Positions 1 to 11,162 of a DNA stretch of 64,000 bases are shown here, piece after piece. Below the pieces are notes generated by a model. That model was not told the DNA's origin and searched no databases. It saw nothing but the letters and a program-made list of their open reading frames with translations. Every line of letters starts with the position of its first letter. Position 1 is the first letter of the stretch. The position numbers were made by a program, and so were the translations under genes. The DNA comes from Capitulum mitella (Eukaryota; Arthropoda; Thecostraca; Pollicipedomorpha; Pollicipedidae): assembly GCA_030062745.1 (NCBI GenBank), contig CP099839.1:34939293-35003292 (forward strand), written 5' to 3'.

Positions 1-240
1 GCGTATCCTCCAGAAACGCCTCAGCACGTCTGCGGCTTGGCCACTACGTGACGCGCGCGCCGCGGCCGCCCTAGCCCGCACCTCGCCGCGACTGCCTGGG
101 GCTGCCGCCAGCTGGACGGAGCGGCCGGCTCCCCCGCCCCCTCCCCAGCAGCGGGCCGCGCCGCCGCATACGAGACCGGCGCACACCCTGGTCGCCGGCG
201 GGCCAATCAGAATCGAGCCCATCCCTCCGCCAGGATCCCT
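1..240. promoter_or_regulatory. CpG-rich patch, possible promoter region
   Basis: The first 240 bases are strongly GC- and CpG-rich (runs of GCGCGC, a GCGGCCGC-type stretch) and contain a CCAAT motif near position 203, unlike the AT-richer DNA that follows. This is what a CpG-island promoter or first exon looks like. A 61-codon open frame on the minus strand (21-206) has no recognisable domain and may simply reflect the base composition. The associated gene, if any, would lie beyond the left edge. Confidence 0.3.
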
Positions 241-566
241 CCCGAGCCGCATCGCGGCGGGGAATGGGGACGATGGGGGGGGGGGGTGGAACTACATATG
301 TTTTAACCCAACGCAGATGTTCCTGATGTGTACATTTAGTTGTTCATCACTGCCACGATCGCACAGTTTTCCATGTAAAATATATCATGTACGTAAGTCT
401 AGCTTGCCAATTTAGGACGTAAGGCGGAACGGCTCCGCTAGCTTGCCTGGGCTTACCAACTGGGTCCGCCCACGCCAACAGCCCCCTGCTATGACTCCTG
501 AGACAGGAATGAAACCAGTCGGCCGGATCGGCAGCGACAAACATTTTTCACCTAGAGCCTTACGAG

Positions 567-1160
567 CAGTGGCGTAGCCAGGAATTAGTCATGGAGAGGA
601 CGAACTCAAATTCAGGGTCCCAACCAGTCCATCCAATGAGGACACTTAGAAAATTCCGCAGATTGTGCCCATTTTATTTCCAGCGTTCCGGTTCCCTGAA
701 TTAAAATCGGACCAGGTTTTTTCCTCGGCTAGAAAGTCAAAGAAAAACATAAATGAAACGGTATGTACCAGGGACATAGTCAAGTGGGGGGGGGGGCATG
801 AAGGCCATGCCCCCCCCGGGCCAAGCAGTCCCCATAAGCTATATAGCGATTTTGCACGAATACGGAAAAATGATCATATGTATGTTGTAAAAGCAAACAT
901 TGCATGCTTTCTTGTGCGTTAAATATGAGGTAAATTGCAAAAAATGCTACTTTTTCCTTCAAATTTCGTACTCTGCCAGTGGCATATGACAAATTTTGAC
1001 ACTTGGCCCCCTGGAGGAAAATCATGGCTATGTGCTTGGTATGTACATTGCTGTTGTTCCGCGGTCTTACCCAACGGGAGAAAACGCAACGAAAAGTGGG
1101 GGAACCATTCGCCCAGGTGGGCCGCCAGCCCGTCAAGAGGACGCCGATCTCAAACAGGGG
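567..1160. repeat. Putative transposon remnant with G-rich hairpin
   Basis: Position 567 begins with CAGTGGCGTAGCCAGG, an end sequence I associate with hAT-like elements in many animal genomes. A near-identical inverted copy (one mismatch) lies at 7194-7209. Inside, about 786-815, a run of ten or more G followed by CATG faces CATG followed by a run of C across a short AAGGC loop, which gives a strong G/C hairpin. No transposase is visible. The right boundary is uncertain. Confidence 0.35.
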
Positions 1161-1231
1161 TGCTATCTGTTTAGTATGAAACCGGTTGTTTACTTACATA
1201 TTTAAGGACATCGTTGCATTTTTATCCTTAG

Positions 1232-1274
1232 GTACATGTACGCGGGCATCAGCGGTGCCATGGAACCACATGAG
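1232..1274 (+). other. Orphan micro-exon candidate (43 nt)
   Basis: A pyrimidine-rich tract ending in AG at 1231 and a good donor GTGAGA at 1275 bracket 43 bases. After one base they read as an open frame YMYAGISGAMEPHE. The splice signals are close to consensus, but no neighbouring exon or family match is apparent, so it may be chance. Confidence 0.15.
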
Positions 1275-1918
1275 GTGAGACAATTTTTTGCTTGTGCTCC
1301 TGTGGCAATGTGACGTTCGATTTCAAAGTTTTGACGTTATTTTTTCAACTATTTTGTTTGCTGATACCGGTTCGAAACAGCTGCGTCACATCTGACTTTT
1401 CCTCATGATTGGCCGGCTGATCCTTCGCCACGTGACCCCGAACTAACATCAGTAACAAACTGGCAGGTGGTTGGCAGTCGGCCTTCCGCGAACTGACTGT
1501 CGTCTGACGAGACGCACGATTTGAAACAAGACTACGACGCCAGTAAACAAGCCTGGCAGATACATCGCCTACCGCCTTCGGTGTTTTTCCCGTTTTTTTT
1601 TTTTGTTTCTCGTTAATATTTAATATATAATTTTGTTTCTCGTTAATGGCCTCGTTAAACCGTTAGAACAAGTGACCCAGAACCTTGACAGACATCACTG
1701 GCTATGCTGGCTGTCCTGTCGAGGTTCTGCGTTTAAGAACATACTAACATCGGCAGTGGATTGCACGCCCCCAAAAAAAAGATGAAAAATGGCGGAGAAT
1801 GGTGTGATCCAGCGTCAGTGGGTTCAAGCTATTCATCCATTTCGAATGGATGTTCGAGTTTAATATTAACGTAAATGGATCACATGCGCATGAAATGACA
1901 TTCTTGCCTATACATTAG
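1275..1918. other. Intergenic DNA, nothing recognised
   Basis: No gene, RNA or clear repeat structure was seen apart from a short poly-T tract near 1590. Confidence 0.4.
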
Positions 1919-4337
1919 CCCCATGCTTGGCAGAGGGGGAGGGGCGTGGGGGCGGCTGAATTTCCCTCGGGTGTCTTGCTTGCCAATTCCAGGGTTTTTG
2001 GCGCAGATTCACGAAACTTGGCCACTCTTCCTATCTATCCTTTCTGCGTACTGCAACAAAATTTCGTAATTCTATTCTGCTCAGGAGCGGAGCTAGGCAA
2101 CGTTTTTGGGAGGCAACTCAGGCCACTTTTGGCACTGTTGAGGGTAAAGGGAGAATGACTGCCAAAAACAGCGTTTTTAAGATAGAACTTAAACCTTTAT
2201 TTGGGTATATAAGTAAATAGTTGGGCAAGCATATCAATACAGTTTTGACAATCTAAGGTCGCTTCACAAAGTCAGGTTAAGGTCAAAGTCAAAATTTGGT
2301 TCGATACTGAAGGTTTTGGCAATATTTTTTTCCAAATGCCAACCTCGGAATACTTATAAAGTGGAAACGTGCCCCCTACTTGTGTACCAAATTAAAGGTT
2401 GATTTCAGGTCGGGTCACGGAGCTATGACCTAAAATATCAGTGCGCGTATCCTATATCACAACAGCCATAACATGGCATTTTTGAAATAGGAATTCAAGC
2501 GACTGAAAACGTTTTCAAATAATATTAAGTGCACTCAATATCATTCCAAGTGGCCGTCAGGCCAAAAGACGTAATTTAAGATCAAAGATCGTGAGGTGAC
2601 GTGATGAACATGTTACCATGGCAGTTCCCCTTTTTATGTTCCTGGCATCGCCTATGCTAACATTATATAAACAGTATGTGATGATTTGTGCTTTAACCCT
2701 ATTCCCGGAGGGCTAGACGGTATGGTCGATTCCCGGCAGGGGGGGGATTCGACCCCCCTGAGATCTCGAGAACTACTCGTCCGATTTCATCGCAACGAAC
2801 GGCAATCGATTTGCCGTGACGTGAACTACATTTCTATAAAAAGAAATTTTCGAAATTTTGAAATTTGTGGATACAGGGGCAAAAATGTCAAAATGCGGGG
2901 TACTTTTGGACTTGTTATAACTCCGTTGTTTATCGACCGATTTCGATGAAACTGGCATGAATCGAGAGATTATGAATAGGGCTTTTACCATGGGTCCACA
3001 AATCTGAAATTTTGAGAAAATTCATGGGCGTTCAGAAGGTTTCAAAAATAGGAGGATTAGTTTTCTAACAAATGAATGAACAAAAGAGGCAAACACCCTT
3101 TTTTAGCTTCTGCTAGTCATGTTATACTAAAGAAGTACAAATCGCATTACAGTGTTTGTATAATGTTAGCATAGGCGGTGCCAGGAACATGAAAAAGGGG
3201 AAACTGTCATGGTCACACGTTTCTCAGATCAACTTGTGACCTTTGACCTTAAATGACCTCCAGTGACCTTGGGGTTTCTTGGAATGATCTCGTGTGCATT
3301 TAATATTATCTGTAAACGTTTTCAATCATTTGAATTTACTCTGTTTCAAAAATTTCACTTTATGGCTATTGCGATATAGGGTACGCGCACTGACATTTTA
3401 GGTCATAGTTCCGTAACCCGACCTGATATCAAACTGAAACTTGGTACACAAGTAGAAGGCACCCTTCTACGTCATATATATCCCGGGTTTGGCATTTGAA
3501 AAAACGGCGCCGGAATTATTGCAAAAAACAAATTTTAATTTTTGACCTTGACCTGATCTTGTAAAATGACCTCAGATAAACAAAATTGCACCTGCACATT
3601 GCCCAATTATTTAGCTATACATCCATATAAAGTTTTAAGTTCTATCTTAAAAACACTGTTTTTGGCAGACATTTTCCTTGTACCCTCAACATGGCCAAAA
3701 ATGTCATGAGGTGCCTCCCAAAAACGTTACCTGGCTCCGCCCCTAAGCAAAATAGAATTGTGAAATTTTGCCACAACACGTAGAAAGAATAACTAGGAAA
3801 ATTCATCAAGTTTCGTAAAGCTGCATTAAAAAGCCTGGAATTGGCAAGCAAAAAACCCGAGGGGCGGCGGATTCAGCCCGTCCTGCCGGGAATAGGGTTA
3901 AGGGCATAAGATTAGTAGAAACTAAAAACGTGTTTTTAACTTTTTTGTTAATTCATTTTTCGAGAAGCTAATACCCTATTTTCGAAACCCTGTGAACGCC
4001 CATGAATTTTCTCGAAATTTAAAATGTGTGGATCAATGGTAGCAGTCTCATCCATCATCTAGATTCATGCCAATTTCATTAAAATAGATCCATAAACAAC
4101 AGACTTATAGGAAGTCCGAAAATATTCCATTTTGACTTTTTTTGGCTTCCTGTATCCACCTCTTTCAAAATTTTGAAAAAAACTCTTGCCATACAAATGT
4201 AGTTTACGTCATGGGAAATCGATTGCCGTTTGCTGCGATGAAATCGGATGTGTAGTTTTCGAGATCTCGGGGGGGGTGAATCCGCCCCCACCCCTTGGCG
4301 GGAATCGGCTATACCGTCTAGCCCTCCTTGAATACGG
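1919..4337 (-). mobile_element. Family 1 TTAA element, copy a (host of a nested insertion)
   Basis: This is an older family 1 copy in reverse orientation, interrupted by a second copy (2697-3897). The left part (1919-2696) and right part (3902-4337) join at a single TTAA and together make about 1.21 kb, the normal length of the family. The termini are decayed: CCCCATGCTTGG on the left beside TTAG, and GAATACGG on the right beside TTCA. It has no coding capacity, so it is non-autonomous. Confidence 0.8.
2697..3897 (+). mobile_element. Family 1 TTAA element, copy b (nested, perfect TTAA duplication)
   Basis: This 1,201-bp copy starts CCCTATTCCCGG and ends with the inverted form, GCCGGGAATAGGG. 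TTAA stands on both sides (2693-2696 and 3898-3901). CCC-starting termini with TTAA duplications are the signature of piggyBac-type elements; the assignment rests on these ends alone because no transposase is encoded. G-rich and C-rich blocks inside both ends can form hairpins. An array of four TGACCT half-sites lies at 3237-3269. Confidence 0.85.
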
Positions 4338-5084
4338 TTCAGGGGTAGGGAAACTAAAAATGAGAAAAGACAGAGAACAAACAATTGGCTTCCAGACTTC
4401 CTCCCGTGCGTGTCTGTTCAGGGCCACCCTTTGAGGCGCATTCCTTTTCCTCACCCATGGTTTCCATGTCCGTTCGTTCCTGATTACTCCCTGAGGCACA
4501 CTCTTTTTCCTTCACGTCGTCCCCGTGCGCTGCTCCGAGGAGCACCTTTGCCATTTCCAGCAAATCTGTTTACGGCAAAGTGGAAGACGCCGTTTTCCAC
4601 TTATATGGTCGTATTCTTACTGCGTTGCCTATCGTCATTTGCACGATGGTCACGTTTCTCTTCGCTGTCAAGTTGGACGGAGGACGAGTAAAAGATGTTT
4701 TGTTTTCGAATCCAAGTGTCATTTCAGTCTGACATGCAGTCGGCCTGATCTGAAGTGAGAGATGGTTCCTGACGCTGGCTGCGATAGGGGGACGTGATGA
4801 TGGCTTGAGGTGAGCGTTGGTTTCTGAAGCGGAGTGCGATAGGGGAACGCTGCATCATCTTCGCATGCCATCATACTAAAACCACTAAACGGTGGCGTGG
4901 GGTGAGTGACGAACGAAGCTCGTCTTCTCCATTTTTGTCTTTGGTGTGGTTCACGTATTGATTCTCTAACACACAACTGAGCATTGGACGCTTTGTTCAG
5001 CACTCCATGAGCAGCGCACTTAAGCTGTTTACTTTCAGCCACCTTGCGTACATTACGTAACTGTCTCATCGCTCCTAAGTATTC
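4338..5084. other. Intergenic DNA, nothing recognised
   Basis: Several short open frames overlap between 4400 and 5150 on both strands, but none resembles a known protein and none has supporting splice or start context. No RNA gene was seen. Confidence 0.4.
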
Positions 5085-5945
5085 CAGGACACCTGGATCC
5101 CTGGGGTCCTGATCATTCAAGGACGGAAGGGCCCTGATTATCTCAAGGTTCATAACTGTCCCATGGTCCCTGTTTGTCTAAAAGTCCCTGACCGTCCCAG
5201 GACCCCTGGCTATCCAGACCCATGGACAGTCACAGGGGCCTGACCATCGCAGAGCCCTCGACTCTTTCAAACTCTTGACTGCCCTATGGCCCCTGAATGT
5301 TCCAAGGCCCCTGGCCGTCGTCGGCTCCTGACTACCAAAGAAATCATGACTCTCCTGAGACCCCGACAATCCCGAGGCCCCTGGCTGATTCCCGGGTCTT
5401 TACTATCACAGGACCCTCGTTCATCCCAGCGCCTCTGATCGTCCCAGGCTCCTCATTGCGTCAGAGCTGATGATTGTTCCAAGACCCCTGGTCATTCCTG
5501 GACCCCTGACCATCCAAGGGCCCTTGACCATCCTAGAGCCCTCGACCACCCTAGGACCTATGACCTTCCCAGGACAACTGACTGTCTCGGGGGCAATGGC
5601 TGTCCCGGGGCCCCGACCATTCCCGGCCTTCGTCCGTCCCGGGGCCTCCGGTCATCCCTGGGCACCAGTCTAAGGGTTTCTGGGTATCTCAGGGCTTCTG
5701 ACCGTTGCGGATTTTATGGACGATTCAGCGCTACGATCGTCCCAGGACCTCTGACCGTAAGGGAGCCCTTTAATAAGGCATGTTCATGACAGTTTCGGGA
5801 CCTTTGACCCTATAAGAATCCTTGACAGTCCCTGACGGCCCTCGAAAATCCCGAGATCCGTGGTCATTTCAGGACCCCTGACTATTTCACAGTCCCTGGT
5901 TGTCTCAGGATCGCTCACGATCCCAGGGCCTCTGATCGTCTCGGT
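5085..5945 (+). repeat. Degenerate 18-bp minisatellite
   Basis: About 860 bases are built from imperfect 18-bp units of the type CCCTGACCGTCCCAGGAC. The period is clearest at 5500-5620, where successive units begin TTGACC, TCGACC, ATGACC. Because 18 is a multiple of three, long repetitive open frames arise by construction (for example 5470-5673); these are not taken as genes. The reverse complement of this unit recurs at 37780-38345. Confidence 0.75.
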
Positions 5946-5962
5946 GCTGCTGGCGGCCTTAA

Positions 5963-7141
5963 CCCTATTCCCGGCAGGGGGGGACTGAATCCGCCGCCCT
6001 TCGGGTTTTTTGCTTGCCAATTTCGGGCTTTTTAACACAGCTTCACGGAACTTGGTGATTTTCCTAGCTATTATTTCTACGCGCCGTGACAAAATTTCAA
6101 AAATTCGTTTTGCTAAGGGGCGGAGCCAGGCAACGTTTTTGGGACGCACCTCATGACATTTTTGGCCATGTTGAGGGTACAAGGAAAATGTCTGCCAAAA
6201 CCAGAGTTTTTAAGATAGAACTTAAAACTTTGCATGGATGAATAGCTAAATAGTTGGGCAAGGTGCAAATGTAACTTCATTTATCTGAGGTCACTTTACA
6301 AGGTCAGGTCAAGGTCAAAAGTCAAAATTTGTTTTTTGCAATAATTTCGGCGCCGTTTTTTTCAAATGGCAAACCCGGAACGTATATGACGTAGAACGAT
6401 GCCCTCTACTTGTGTATCAAGTATGACTATGACCTAAAATGTCAGTGCGAGTACCCTATATCGCAATAGCCATAAAGTGAAATTTTTGAAACAGAGTGAA
6501 TTTAAATGATTGAAAACGATTACAGATAATATTAAATGCACACGAGATCATTCCAAGAGACCCCAAGGTCACTGGAGGCCATTTAAGGTCAAAGGTCACA
6601 AGTTGATCTGAGAAACGTGTGACCATGACAGTTTCCCCTTTTTCATGTCCCTGGCACCGCCTATGCTAACATTATACAAACACTGTAATGCGATTTGTAC
6701 TTCTTTAGTATAACATGACTAGCAGAAGCTAAAAAAGGGTGTTTGCCTCTTTTGTTCATTCATTTGTTAGAAAACTAATCCTCCTATTTTTGAAACCCTG
6801 TGAACATCCATGAATTTTCTCAAAATTTCAGATTTGTGGACCCATGGTAAAAGCCCTATCCATAATCTCTCGATTTATGCCAGTTTCATCGAAATCGGTC
6901 GATAAACAACGGAGTTATAACAAGTCCAAAAGTACCTCTGATTTTGACATTTTTGCCCCCCCGTATCCACAAATTTCAAAATTTTGAAAATTTCTCTTTA
7001 TATAGGTGTAGTTCACGTCACGGCAAATCGATTGCCGTTTGTTGCGATGAAATCGGACGAGTAGTTCTCGAGATCTCAGGGGGGGCCGAATCCGCCCCCT
7101 GCCGGGAATCGACCATACCGTCTAGCCCTCCGGGAATAGGG
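5963..7141 (-). mobile_element. Family 1 TTAA element, copy c
   Basis: This 1,179-bp copy is in reverse orientation. It starts CCCTATTCCCGGCAGG directly after TTAA (5959-5962) and ends CGGGAATAGGG followed by TTCA, a one-base change from the expected TTAA. The internal order matches copies b and d read backwards. It is non-coding. Confidence 0.85.
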
Positions 7142-7641
7142 TTCAGACCTCTGGTAGACCTCATGGAGGGGGCAGTCGCCCACTGGCCCTCTCCTTGGCT
7201 ACGCCACTGTCTTCAAGACAGTATCTTAGTTACGAAAAAAATCATTCATCGAGATAGCGGGAACAGCAGGGACAGCAGTGTCCCTCAGTAACCAATAAAA
7301 ACTTCCGACTCCTTTTTTTACCTGAAAGCCTTTGATTTTATTTTTGAGCTTGCAAGATGGGGAGAAAGGAAACACGGTTACCCTTCCTGGGTCTTATTCT
7401 GCCCTGCATTATTTGTCTGGCCTGGTATTGCTTTACTGACTTGATCAGCCACGCCCTTACGTCAGCATTTTACGTCTTCCGCTCCTAAGTCCCCTTACGA
7501 GAGGGGGAAAATACACAGTACATAGCACAGCAGAGGACACATCTTGATGCGAAATGCAGTCAGTCCCTTTCAAACGAGATATTTGCATGACATGATGAAA
7601 CGATGAAGATATGGCCAGATCTACGATAAATTACGCCTTAC
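7142..7641. other. Intergenic DNA with an inverted hAT-like end
   Basis: Positions 7194-7209 match the end sequence at 567-582 in inverted orientation with one mismatch. An AATAAA motif lies at about 7293. No gene was recognised in these 500 bases. Confidence 0.35.
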
Positions 7642-8854
7642 CCCTATTCCCGGAGGGCTAGACGGTATGGCCGATTCCCGGCAGGGGGGGGGGCGGATTC
7701 GGCCCCCCTCTGAGATCTCGAGAACTACTTATCCGATTTCATCGTAACAAACGGCAATTGATTTGCCGTGACGTGAACTACATTTTGGTAAAAAGAAATT
7801 TTCAAAATTTTGAAATTTGTGGATACAGGGGGGCAAAAATGTCAAAATAGGGGGTACTTTTTGACTTCTTATAACTCCGTTGTTTATGGACCGATTTCGA
7901 TGAAACTGGCATCAATCGAGAGATTATGGATAGGGCTTTTACCATGGGTATGCAAATTTGAAATTTTGAGAAAATTCATGGGCGTTCACAGGGTTTCAAA
8001 AATAGGGGGATTAGTTTTCCAATAACGGAATGAACAAAAGAGGCCAAAACACTTTTTTAGCTTCTGCTAGTCATGTTATGCTAAAGAAGTACAAATCGCA
8101 TTACAATGTTTGTATAATGTTAGCATAGGCGGTGCCAGGGACATAAAAAAGGGGGAACTGTCATGGTCACACGTTTCTCAGATCAACTTGTGACCTTTGA
8201 CCTTAAATGACCTCCAGTGACCTTGGGGTCACCTGGAATGATGTCGTGTGCATTCAGTATTATCTGTAAACGTTTTTAATCCATTAAATTCACTCTATTC
8301 CAAAAAATTCATTTTTTGGCTTTTGCGATATAGGGTACGTGCACTGACATTTTAGGTCATAGCTCCGTGACCTGACCTGATATCAAGCTGAAACTTGGTA
8401 CACAAGTAGAGGGCATCTTTCTACGTCATATATATTCCGGGTTTGGCATTTGAAAAAATGGCGCCGAAATTATTGCGAAAAAACAAATTTTGACTTTTGA
8501 CCTTGACCTGACCTTGTAAAGTGACTTCAGATAAACAAAATTACATATGCACATTTCCCAACTATTTAGCTATATATTCATATAAAGTTTTAAGTTCTAT
8601 CTTAAAAACTCTGTTTTTGGCAGACATTTTCCTTTTACCCTCAACGTGGCCAAAAATGACCTGAGGTGCCTCCCAAAAACGTTGCCTGGCTCCGCCCCTG
8701 AGCAAAATAGAATTTCGAAATTTTGTCACGGCGCGTAGAAGGAATAGCTAGGAAAAGTCACCAAGTTTCGTGAAGCTGCGTCAAAAAGCCTGGAATTGGC
8801 AAGCAAAAAACCCGAGGGGGGGGGCGGATTCCGCCCCCCCTGCCGGGAATAGGG
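7642..8854 (+). mobile_element. Family 1 TTAA element, copy d (TTAC on both sides)
   Basis: This 1,213-bp copy has intact CCCTATTCCCGG termini. Both flanks read TTAC (7638-7641 and 8855-8858) rather than TTAA, which fits insertion at a non-canonical site or two parallel changes. The half-site array at about 8191-8223 is intact. It has no coding capacity. Confidence 0.85.
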
Positions 8855-9485
8855 TTACGTCACGTAATGATGCCGTGAAATAACTGCCGCCTTTACGGTT
8901 TTGACCTGACCTGCGACGTTAACACTGACCTTGAAGTCAACAGTACGGGCTCCGTGTGACAGGCCCATGATTGCCCTTTGAATAATAGAAATCGTATCAT
9001 GGGTTCTCGGCACAGATTTGGGGTGGTGGGTAAAATCCCACGCACTGGCGGTTGGTGAAACACCCAGTCTGTGCCGGGTGAACGGGCTACATTGGCAACC
9101 AGGACATTACAGTCCCCTTCGGAAACTGACGAACATCAGCAGTGAGGTCACGCTTCTAAACTGTCTACTGGAACAAGACCGTTGTCCTACTTCGGTCTTA
9201 AAAAACTGTCTAGCTCGCTAATGTTTTGGAGCAGCAAAACAACCTGGTAAGTGGCCTAGTTAGTTTCCGAACACGGCTCCGACGAATCCGAGAAAAATAC
9301 AATGAAATAGTCCGGACATAGTATATTCGAGTTGTCGCGTTCAAAATCAATGATCTTTCTCTCACGACAGCAGCATATCTGCACCAGCAAACCATCCTTC
9401 GACAAGAGCGTGAAATCTGTCCTCCCGTCACCCTTCCGTTTCTCCCCCTCCCACCCAAGACAAAAAGATCAGTGGCACAGACATA
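8855..9485. other. 3' flank of DDX56, no polyadenylation signal found
   Basis: This is the downstream side of the minus-strand helicase gene. I found no AATAAA on the minus strand here and no gene. Short open frames at 9018-9221 and 9210-9458 lack any support. Confidence 0.35.
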
Positions 9486-11162
9486 TTACCTGAAATCATC
9501 CGAGAAGCCTTCAAATTTCAACGTTTTCAGCGGGTTGTCCTGGTTTTTCTGATGTGGTCCTCGGAACTTCCGGCTGGCAGCGGGATCATTGCCTACTGCT
9601 CTGCGGGTCTGTTTCCGCTTCTCGATGATACCAGCACGCTTTCTGAGCGATTTTGGGACGATGTATTCGGGCACGTGCTTCATGTGCTTCTGCACTCTGA
9701 CGGTGTGAAGCGCCTTGTCATGCCGTAGCACCTGTAAATCTCGAGGGTTCTCTTCAAAGTACGACTGCAGCCGCTTCGAGTTCAGGATCTCCTGCTTGAT
9801 CTCCTTCAGCCTCGCCTCTCGGATACTCCGCTTGGTGACCGCCCTCATGGCGTCTTGCGCGCGATATCGGAACCCCTCGATCTCCTCCATCTTGAACATG
9901 TACGGCTTGAACAGGTGGCTTTCGTCTGGGAACATAGCCGACAGCTTTGATGACACCTCGTCAAGCATGTGCTGCTCGTTGATGCTGACGAAGGAGAGCG
10001 CCGAGCCCTTACTGTTGCCACGCGCCGTTCGGCCCACGCGATGGATGTACGCGTCTACATCTGGCGGAAAGTCGAAGTTGATGACGTTAGACACGAACTG
10101 GAAATCGATGCCACGCGCCACACCAGACTCTTTGTCCTGCTTCCTCTTCTTCTTGCTGGGCTCGGTCGTTTCGTGTTTCGTCGTCGTTGACGACTCGGGT
10201 TTGTCCAAGAAACGCTCGTCTGATGCGATGATGATGTCATAAACCCCGTCGTTGAACTGGGACAGAATATGACTGCGGGAGTTGGCCGGGAGCTCAGAGC
10301 TCAGGGCACAAGACGGTATCCCAAACTGCTCCAAATACAGTTTGAGCTTGTAACAGCGGTCAACGGTGCTCACAAAGATGATCGTCTTTCCCCGGACTAA
10401 TTTTAGTTTCAACAGGGTGTATATCAGGACGAACTTGTCTTTCTCCTCGACCTTGAGGTGGTACTGCGACAGCTGGTTACCGTCTGGCAGCTGTGGCTCC
10501 TCCAGCTTCAGAATAACCGGATTGTGCAGCAGCAGCTGGCGCAGCTCCTTCACCTCGTCGGACAGGGTGGCGCTCATCAGCAGCACCTGGCAGACGGGCG
10601 GCAGGTACCGCGCGATCTCCGTCAGGTCACTGCTGTGACCGAACGTCAGCATCAGGTCGGCCTCGTCCACCACCAAAGTCTTCAGGCCTGGCGACAGGTC
10701 CAGACCGCCCGCCTGCAGGTGCGCCAGGACCCGGGACGGCGTGCCGACCACCACGTCCGGCTTATGCACCAGCATCGACCGCTGTGCGTCCAGGTCAGCC
10801 TGAGTTCCGACGTTGACGCACCTCACCTCCCGTGAACAGCAGGTCGTCAGGGACTCGAAGTGAGAGCACAGCTGCTGGCAGAGCTCTCTGGTCGGCGCCA
10901 TGACCAAGGCTTGCACTTCTTGGTGGGTGCAGGCTTTCTTGTTTTGCAAAATTTTCTGTATGACCGGAATGGCGAACGCGGCCGACTTGCCCGATCCCGT
11001 ACGAGCTCTTGCCAGGATGTCCTTGCCCTCGAGTGCGAGAGGAATGGCTTTCTCCTGGATGAGAGTGGGAGCCTCCCACTTCAGTCGGGCGATGGCAAGG
11101 AGAAGACGATCATCCAGACCCATCTCATGAAACCGCATGCTTGACTCTTCCTCCGTTTCCAT
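9486..11162 (-). CDS. DDX56: ATP-dependent RNA helicase DDX56 (Dbp9 family)
   Basis: This 558-residue DEAD-box helicase is expected in the nucleolus, where the DDX56/Dbp9 family acts in assembly of the large ribosomal subunit. The motifs are in order: Q motif with F11 and Q36; Walker A ARTGSGKS at 53-60; PTREL at 90-94; TPSR at 141-144; DEAD at 166-169; SAT at 197-199; and HRVGRTARG near residue 375. A lysine-rich insert (KPSKKKRKQ-like) sits before the RGIDF segment, where the human protein also has a basic insert. The C-terminal block MEEIEGFRYR...DAMR and NPRDLQ..RHD is diagnostic of this subfamily. Length matches the ~547-residue human protein, and the coding region has no intron. The start is the first ATG (METEEESSMRF). 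An acceptor-like sequence (TTTTGTTTCAG) at about 11200 on the minus strand suggests an intron in the 5' UTR. Confidence 0.95.
   Translation of the reverse strand: METEEESSMRFHEMGLDDRLLLAIARLKWEAPTLIQEKAIPLALEGKDILARARTGSGKSAAFAIPVIQKILQNKKACTHQEVQALVMAPTRELCQQLCSHFESLTTCCSREVRCVNVGTQADLDAQRSMLVHKPDVVVGTPSRVLAHLQAGGLDLSPGLKTLVVDEADLMLTFGHSSDLTEIARYLPPVCQVLLMSATLSDEVKELRQLLLHNPVILKLEEPQLPDGNQLSQYHLKVEEKDKFVLIYTLLKLKLVRGKTIIFVSTVDRCYKLKLYLEQFGIPSCALSSELPANSRSHILSQFNDGVYDIIIASDERFLDKPESSTTTKHETTEPSKKKRKQDKESGVARGIDFQFVSNVINFDFPPDVDAYIHRVGRTARGNSKGSALSFVSINEQHMLDEVSSKLSAMFPDESHLFKPYMFKMEEIEGFRYRAQDAMRAVTKRSIREARLKEIKQEILNSKRLQSYFEENPRDLQVLRHDKALHTVRVQKHMKHVPEYIVPKSLRKRAGIIEKRKQTRRAVGNDPAASRKFRGPHQKNQDNPLKTLKFEGFSDDFR

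Noticed and set aside
1946-2158. Open frames repeated in several places (e.g. MGAAEFPSG..., 3642-3851, 46431-46619)
   Set aside because: They are the same non-coding end region of family 1 copies read in chance frames; none is conserved as protein between copies.
5470-5673. Open frame encoding a hexapeptide-like repeat protein
   Set aside because: It is the in-frame reading of an 18-bp minisatellite (18 is divisible by three); similar frames occur on both strands.
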